Assembly (NCBI GenBank): GCA_945888535.1
Contig: CAMDAN010000041.1
Coordinates: 1-19,497 of the forward strand
Length of the DNA stretch: 19,497 nt
Direction of reading: 5' to 3'
Source of the DNA: Bordetella parapertussis
Lineage (GTDB): Bacteria > Pseudomonadota > Gammaproteobacteria > Burkholderiales > Burkholderiaceae_C
The translations under genes and the position numbers were made by a program. This document shows positions 18,818 through 19,497 of the stretch, in pieces. The first letter of the stretch is position 1. Each line of letters starts with the position of its first letter. Under the pieces are notes generated by a model that was not told the origin of the DNA, made no database searches, and saw only the letters and a program-made list of their open reading frames with translations.

Positions 18818-19497
18818 ATGAATCTCAAATTCACCGGCACATTTGAATCGCTCAAGGAAAAACTCTCGTCGCTCAACGGCGAATGGAACGAAGATCAACC
18901 TACCAAAAAAGTGCTGCGGGTCAATGAAGGCATTCTCAATTGGTTTATCAGCACTGGAACGCTCCAGTATCAAGGGAAAAGTCCGGGACTAGATCGCTTG
19001 CAGACATCAGTCCCCCATCTGCTCTACCCAGGAGAATTCACAGCACCCAAGGAAGAAATACCTCTCCCTTTGACCCCGGCGTCAAATGAAATTGCAAGGG
19101 CCGATATCGCGACATCACCAGAACAACTTTATCTGCAAGGCAACTTCAAAGACACAGAACTAATCATTGGCATCGTGAATGCAGTTGGCACCGAATACAA
19201 ACGTGTTCTCGATCCGCTGATGGACCGACTAAAAGGATTTGGTTATGAGGTAAAGGAAATTCACGTTTCAAATCTTCTGCCTGAGCCGAACAGCGGTCAA
19301 AGTGAATACGACCGCATAAAGCACTACATGAATAAAGGCGAGGATCTTCGAAAGAAGACAGGAAACAACGCCATCCTGGCCGCTGGCGCAGCTCATAAAA
19401 TTAAAGATTCGCGCAAATCCACTCCAAGGAAGACCGCATACATTGTCAACTCACTGAAACACCCAGAAGAAGTCGATTTCTTGCGCAAGGTATATGG
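18818..19497 (+). CDS. Anti-phage dCTP/dCMP deaminase-like protein, N-terminal part with an added domain (cut by window edge)
   Basis: The frame is open for 226 full codons to the window end. Residues 1-62 form a small domain with GEWNEDQPTKKVLRVNEGIL followed by NWFISTGTLQYQGK. I recall such modules at the front of other defence proteins but cannot name a family. A proline-rich linker follows (about 63-110). From residue 113, TELIIGIVNAVGTEYKRVLD, FGYEVKEIHVSNLL, NNAILAAGAAHKIKDSR and RKTAYIVNSLKHPEEVDFLR closely resemble the P-loop kinase-like half of AvcD/DCD deaminases, which deplete dCTP on phage infection. The P-loop position reads GIVNAVGTE, without the usual GK[ST]. The deaminase half (HAE and PCxxC zinc motifs) should lie beyond the edge and is not seen. 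Start at 18818: GAAAGAA about 7 nt upstream. It lies 111 bp after hsdR. Confidence 0.72.
   Translation, partial: MNLKFTGTFESLKEKLSSLNGEWNEDQPTKKVLRVNEGILNWFISTGTLQYQGKSPGLDRLQTSVPHLLYPGEFTAPKEEIPLPLTPASNEIARADIATSPEQLYLQGNFKDTELIIGIVNAVGTEYKRVLDPLMDRLKGFGYEVKEIHVSNLLPEPNSGQSEYDRIKHYMNKGEDLRKKTGNNAILAAGAAHKIKDSRKSTPRKTAYIVNSLKHPEEVDFLRKVY

Noticed and set aside
18710..18846. Chain of two tiny ORFs (28 and 17 codons) leading into the deaminase-like gene.
   Set aside because: Very short, no convincing ribosome binding sites and no recognisable sequence; frames like these arise often by chance.

Overview
The window looks like a Betaproteobacterium of the order Burkholderiales, most like Comamonadaceae. 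This is inferred from protein style and gene order (dapC-dapD-dapE-prmB on one strand; smc, a zipA-like gene and ligA on the other), not from a database search. By eye the DNA is moderately GC-rich with clear AT-richer patches. About 60% is core housekeeping sequence, and the right-hand 40% (from about 11.8 kb to the end) is an accessory block that looks like a phage-defence locus.

Region 1 (1-3367, minus strand) is a compact lysine/peptidoglycan operon read right to left. It holds dapC (N-succinyl-LL-diaminopimelate aminotransferase), dapD (tetrahydrodipicolinate N-succinyltransferase), dapE (succinyl-DAP desuccinylase), then the first 37 codons of prmB (ribosomal protein L3 glutamine methyltransferase), which overlaps the dapE stop by 4 bp. 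Together the first three carry the succinylase branch to LL-DAP.

Region 2 (3483-11783, plus strand) starts with a small orphan HPt phosphotransfer protein. It is followed by smc (chromosome condensin), a ZipA-like FtsZ-binding division protein, ligA (NAD+-dependent DNA ligase), a PaaI-like hot-dog thioesterase and def (peptide deformylase). Spacing is tight from smc onwards; ligA starts directly after the zipA stop. A plausible sigma70 promoter lies about 80-100 bp before smc.

Region 3 (11784-19497, plus strand) is a type I restriction-modification locus with cargo: hsdM, hsdS, an unrecognised 237-aa protein, a three-hairpin element, a DinD-family gene, a possible 40-codon ORF, hsdR, and the 5' part of a further gene. 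As given, hsdM is broken by a one-base frameshift near 12127-12129, so if the base is truly missing the system lacks a normal methylase subunit. The last gene, cut by the window edge, resembles the P-loop/nucleotide-kinase-like half of anti-phage dCTP/dCMP deaminases (AvcD/DCD type) but carries an additional N-terminal domain of about 60 residues. Its deaminase half would lie outside the window.

The most interesting items are the extended deaminase-like protein, the three-hairpin element with two mirror-oriented GGTGACAG-N3-GTCACCG units, the unknown gene between hsdS and dinD, the possible small coupling ORF before hsdR, and the hsdM frameshift. No tRNA, rRNA, CRISPR array, integrase or transposase was seen.
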